DNA of 7,714 nt from contig UQGU01000082.1 of the NCBI GenBank assembly GCA_900540635.1, forward strand, positions 1 to 7,714. Direction: 5' to 3'. The stretch's first letter is position 1, and each line of letters starts with the position of its first letter. The notes below the pieces were generated by a model. That model saw only the letters and a list, made by a program, of their open reading frames with translations. It was not told the DNA's origin and ran no database searches. Below are positions 5,911 to 7,714 of this stretch, in pieces. The stretch is from an uncultured Eubacteriales bacterium. GTDB lineage: Bacteria > Bacillota > Clostridia > Oscillospirales > Oscillospiraceae. Made by a program: the position numbers and the translations under genes.

Positions 5911-5957
5911 GAAAAAAGCGGGGCATATCGGGTGCAGCCATGCAGCGATATGCCCCG
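5911..5957 (-). terminator. Minus-strand intrinsic terminator upstream of the toxin promoter
   Basis: A 12-bp perfect stem (5919-5930 with 5946-5957, CGGGGCATATCG and its complement) is followed on the minus strand by GCTTTTTTCTTG. The 15-base loop contains a further TGCA/TGCA pairing. This is a strong terminator, yet no minus-strand gene lies directly upstream of it before the TetR gene. It ends where the toxin -35 box begins, so it probably prevents read-through from the right into the toxin. Confidence 0.75.
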
Positions 5958-6036
5958 TGTGTGCCTATTCTGCGTTTATTCTGATGAACAAAAGCCATTG
6001 CAGCATAAAAGAAATGTCAATATTTATCCGTTGGGT

Positions 6037-6065
6037 TTGACAAAGGGCCTGTGCGGGGGTATGAT
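6037..6065 (+). promoter_or_regulatory. Sigma-A promoter of the 22-residue-repeat membrane protein
   Basis: A perfect TTGACA (6037-6042) and TATGAT (6060-6065) are 17 bases apart. The predicted start near 6072 gives a short leader ending in AGGAGG (6086-6091), 7 bases before the ATG at 6099. The stretch 5958-6036 shows no gene or clear signal. Confidence 0.82.
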
Positions 6066-6098
6066 AGAAATATCTTTTACGACATAGGAGGCCCTGCA

Positions 6099-6563
6099 AT
6101 GGAGGAATTGGCGAAAAAAACAGAGACGGCAGAGAAGAAAGGCGACCTGCTGCTGTTTGTGAAGATCCAGACGGCTCTGGTGGCGGTGCTGGTGCTGCTG
6201 CTGGTGGTGGGCGGTATTTTTGCCGCCGTGCAGGTGAACAAGGCCATGCGCGTGGTGGACGGCCTGGATATGGATAAAATCAATGCCGCCGTGCAGTCCC
6301 TGAGCAACATCGCCGCAGAGCTGGAAAAGCTGGATATGGAAGGGGCGGGCAAGACCGTGGAGGCCCTGCGGGGCGCGGCCCAGAAGCTGGCCGAGGCCGA
6401 CATCGACGCCGTCAACGATGGCATCGAAGCCCTGACCGACGCCGCCGGGAATTTGCAGAACCTGGATATCGAGAAGCTGAACGACCTGATCGCCGCCCTG
6501 GAGAAGACCGCCGCCCAAATGGAAAAAACCAGCGCCGCCTTTGGGAAGCTGTTTGGGAAGTAA
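6099..6563 (+). CDS. Small membrane-anchored protein with four 22-residue helical repeats
   Basis: I do not recognise this 154-residue protein as a named family. A charged N-terminus (MEELAKKTETAEKKGD) leads to one membrane helix (about 24-46, rich in V and L). The rest is predicted fully helical with no proline or cysteine. It contains four consecutive 22-residue units at 56-77, 78-99, 100-121 and 122-143. Each starts (L/A)D(M/I)(D/E) and carries hydrophobics at matching places (VQSL, VEAL, IEAL, IAAL), and three of the four then show an AA pair four residues later. The tail ends AAFGKLFGK. The period suits an amphipathic or coiled-coil helix lying on a membrane or forming bundles, as in 11/22-mer repeat proteins. 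By the positive-inside rule neither topology is certain, as both ends are charged. It has its own promoter and terminator, so it stands alone. The start at 6099 is fixed by AGGAGG; the frame opens further upstream but across the promoter. Confidence 0.85.
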   Translation: MEELAKKTETAEKKGDLLLFVKIQTALVAVLVLLLVVGGIFAAVQVNKAMRVVDGLDMDKINAAVQSLSNIAAELEKLDMEGAGKTVEALRGAAQKLAEADIDAVNDGIEALTDAAGNLQNLDIEKLNDLIAALEKTAAQMEKTSAAFGKLFGK

Positions 6564-6573
6564 AATAGGAAGC

Positions 6574-6610
6574 AAAAACGAGGCTGTTGCATTGAACAGC
6601 CCCGTTTTTT
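6574..6610. terminator. Bidirectional intrinsic terminator between repeat protein and TetR gene
   Basis: GGCTGTT (6582-6588) pairs with AACAGCC (6595-6601) around a six-base loop; after one A/C mismatch the stem continues as CG/CG and then AAAAA with TTTTT. The plus strand ends in seven Ts and the minus strand in CGTTTTTGC, so it serves both converging genes. The TetR stop codon overlaps the T-run at 6610-6612. Confidence 0.9.
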
Positions 6611-7356
6611 TATTCCTCCGTCTTGAAAACGGACTTCTTGTTCAGGGTAAAGGAATACTGCATTTCCAGCGCCCGGAACAGCTGCTGCATGACGTCGTCT
6701 GCAATGGTGCGGATGTCCAGGGACAGCACGGAGGCGATGACGGCCTCGATTTCCTCCTTGGGCACCTCGAAGATGCGCAGATTGGTCCGCAGGAACCGTT
6801 CCAGCTTGCGCTCCAGAGTGAAATAGACGTCACAGGGGTGGGCCATGTAAGAGCGCATGATCCCGGCGGTGCCGATTTCTATCTCATAGAAGTCGCTGAC
6901 GGTGGCCTTGGGCAGATAGGAAGAGAAGATCTTCTGGAGCTCTGCGGTGGTGTGCTGATGGATCAGATCCAGCAGATCCGGCTGGGTGTAGACCTCTACA
7001 TAGACCTCCCGCAGATTCTCGTTCAGCTCTACCAGGGTCAGCTGGATGCTGGTCTCCACGGCATAGAGCATCACAGGGCTTGCATCCTTGCCGATGATCT
7101 TTCCGGCGATGCCGAACTGGTTGGAGAACATGAAGCCGATGAACTCTTTCAGAACGTCGCTTTTGGCCTTGTACAGGTGGTAAAAGGTGCCGGCGCTGAC
7201 ATCTGCCTCCTCAAAGATCTGCTTGGGCGGGGTGTTGCTGAAGCCCTGCTCCAGGAAGAGCTTCACACAGGTGGACAGGATACGCTGCTCCGTAGCCTGC
7301 CGGTCATAACGGGTACGAATGGGGACCGCCTTCTTTCTGTAGTTTTTAGAATTCAT
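6610..7356 (-). CDS. TetR/AcrR-family transcriptional regulator
   Basis: This 248-residue protein has a typical TetR N-terminal helix-turn-helix. After a basic lead (NSKNYRKKAVPIRTRYDRQ) come EQRILSTCVKLFLEQGFSN (23-41), PPKQIFEEADVSAGTFYHLY (43-62) and KSDVLKEF (65-72). VSAGTFYHLYKAKSDVL matches the family's recognition helix and following signature closely. The C-terminal two thirds form the all-helical ligand-binding and dimer domain, here somewhat longer than the usual 190-210 residues, and name no ligand. The ATG at 7356 is preceded by a stop codon 18 bases upstream, so no longer form exists except from a rare ATT. There is no Shine-Dalgarno. Its target is unknown: the repeat protein converges on it and uses a separate strong promoter, and any divergent gene would lie past 7714. 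Confidence 0.9.
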   Translation of the reverse strand: MNSKNYRKKAVPIRTRYDRQATEQRILSTCVKLFLEQGFSNTPPKQIFEEADVSAGTFYHLYKAKSDVLKEFIGFMFSNQFGIAGKIIGKDASPVMLYAVETSIQLTLVELNENLREVYVEVYTQPDLLDLIHQHTTAELQKIFSSYLPKATVSDFYEIEIGTAGIMRSYMAHPCDVYFTLERKLERFLRTNLRIFEVPKEEIEAVIASVLSLDIRTIADDVMQQLFRALEMQYSFTLNKKSVFKTEE

Positions 7357-7373
7357 TCTAATATACCGGATTC

Positions 7374-7402
7374 ATCATAAACGATTCCATGAAAAAAGTC
7401 AA
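7374..7402 (-). promoter_or_regulatory. Promoter of the TetR-family gene
   Basis: On the minus strand TTGACT (7402-7397) and TATGAT (7379-7374) are 17 bases apart, five of six matches each. The predicted start near 7367 leaves only about 11 bases before the ATG, so the mRNA is almost leaderless. A second TTGACACTTTTTC (7431-7419) repeats the -35 area (TTGACTTTTTTC) without a matching -10; it could be part of an operator. CTTTTT/AAAAAG arms at 7405-7410 and 7421-7426 are another weak operator candidate. Confidence 0.7.
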
Positions 7403-7442
7403 GCCTTTTTGAAAATTTAGAAAAAGTGTCAAATATATCTTT

Positions 7443-7576
7443 AACCTTCCCCACCGGCCGTAGGGGAAGCTTCTTAACCTTCCCCCACGGGGAAGGGGGA
7501 CCGCCCGTAGGGGAAGCTTTTCCCCAACCTTCCCCTTCGGGGAAGGGGGACCGCCGCAGCGGTGGATGAGGGGCCC
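7443..7576 (+). repeat. Decayed tandem copies of a GC-rich hairpin repeat
   Basis: AACCTTCCCC recurs at 7443, 7476 and 7526. The second and third copies share 18 exact bases, CGGGGAAGGGGGACCGCC, at 7488-7505 and 7538-7555, a 50-base period. CCGTAGGGGAAGCTT occurs exactly at 7458-7472 and 7505-7519. Each full copy has an 8-bp CCTTCCCC/GGGGAAGG hairpin; the last continues into CCGC-AGCGG and GGATGAGGGG, the fullest copy. No coding potential is seen. This type of repeat is frequent between genes in Oscillospirales; that point is from general knowledge. Confidence 0.75.
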
Positions 7577-7680
7577 TACGAAAGTGAGCTGTAGGTATAC
7601 AGCGTATTTACCGACCGCTCTCGCCCAGAACGCCCCTCCTCAGTCTCGCTATCGCGAGCCAGGGGCTGTTAGAAAACGCT
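7577..7680. repeat. Non-coding tail of the repeat region with nested hairpin
   Basis: CTCGC/GCGAG around TATC (7645-7658) is nested in GCCCCT/AGGGGC (7632-7637 with 7661-7666). An inverted CTAC/GTAG pair stands at 7576-7594. The stretch has no ORF and reads as degenerate remains of the same repeat family, whose members often end in a CGC/GCG hairpin and a CCCC block. The boundaries are approximate. Confidence 0.45.
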
Positions 7681-7681
7681 C

Positions 7682-7714
7682 TGTCATTGCGAACCAGCGC
7701 GCACGCTGGTGTGG
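7682..7714 (+). repeat. Partial TGTCATTGCGA-type hairpin repeat at right edge
   Basis: TGTCATTGCGAACCAGCGCG begins a sequence whose core folds as CCAGCG-CGCA-CGCTGG, followed by TGTGG where the window ends. Repeats of the form CATTGCGA-hairpin-TGGCAATC are scattered through many Clostridia genomes, and this looks like the left half of one. It is cut by the window edge. Confidence 0.5.

Noticed and set aside
5762..5998. Possible 78-residue minus-strand protein upstream of the toxin ORF
   Set aside because: It crosses a strong minus-strand terminator, the toxin promoter and leader hairpins, has no ribosome site, and looks like a chance frame.
5905..6087. Possible 60-residue plus-strand protein
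   Set aside because: The frame runs through a terminator stem and then the strong promoter at 6037-6065; it lacks a ribosome site and recognisable features.
7443..7576. CRISPR array
   Set aside because: The repeats are unequal in spacing, hairpin-rich, adjoin each other without unique spacers of constant length, and no cas gene is present.

Overview
The window looks like chromosomal DNA from a GC-rich gut Clostridia lineage, most likely Oscillospirales (relatives of Flavonifractor, Oscillibacter or Faecalibacterium). This is an inference from four things: strong GC-ending codon bias, AGGAGG-type ribosome binding sites, sigma-A promoters of Firmicutes type, and the small GC-rich hairpin repeats at both edges. 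No phage or transposase gene is visible.

Layout. Positions 1-47 hold a hairpin repeat that also works as a terminator. A minus-strand pair follows: cca (tRNA CCA-end nucleotidyltransferase with an HD domain, 50-1405) and, just upstream of it, a LysR-type regulator (1413-2300). Divergent from the regulator is a plus-strand operon of an SLC13/DASS anion transporter (2521-3783), ttdA (3855-4760) and ttdB (4776-5408). The last two encode the two halves of a [4Fe-4S] class I hydro-lyase that most resembles L(+)-tartrate dehydratase. A LysR regulator divergent from a dicarboxylate carrier plus TtdAB has the same content as the E. coli ttd locus, but the transporter comes first. The likely job is uptake of tartrate or a related dicarboxylate and its dehydration to oxaloacetate. 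Fumarate/malate chemistry remains possible.

Positions 5409-6098 carry no ordinary gene but hold the most interesting object. A 30-codon membrane-peptide ORF lies on the minus strand (5625-5717). It has its own good promoter and a long structured leader. A short plus-strand RNA with a near-consensus promoter runs into the ORF's 3' end and stops at a hairpin there. Both RNAs begin with the same 13-base sequence, and the unit is bracketed by hairpins. This is the architecture of a type I toxin-antitoxin module with a holin-like toxin.

To the right, 6099-6563 encodes a small single-pass membrane protein whose extracytoplasmic or cytoplasmic tail is four exact-length 22-residue amphipathic repeats. 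It converges on a TetR-family regulator (6610-7356, minus) across a bidirectional terminator. The regulator has a strong promoter that leaves almost no 5' leader. The last 270 bases are decayed, partly tandem GC-rich hairpin repeats related to the repeat at the left edge, ending in part of a second repeat type.
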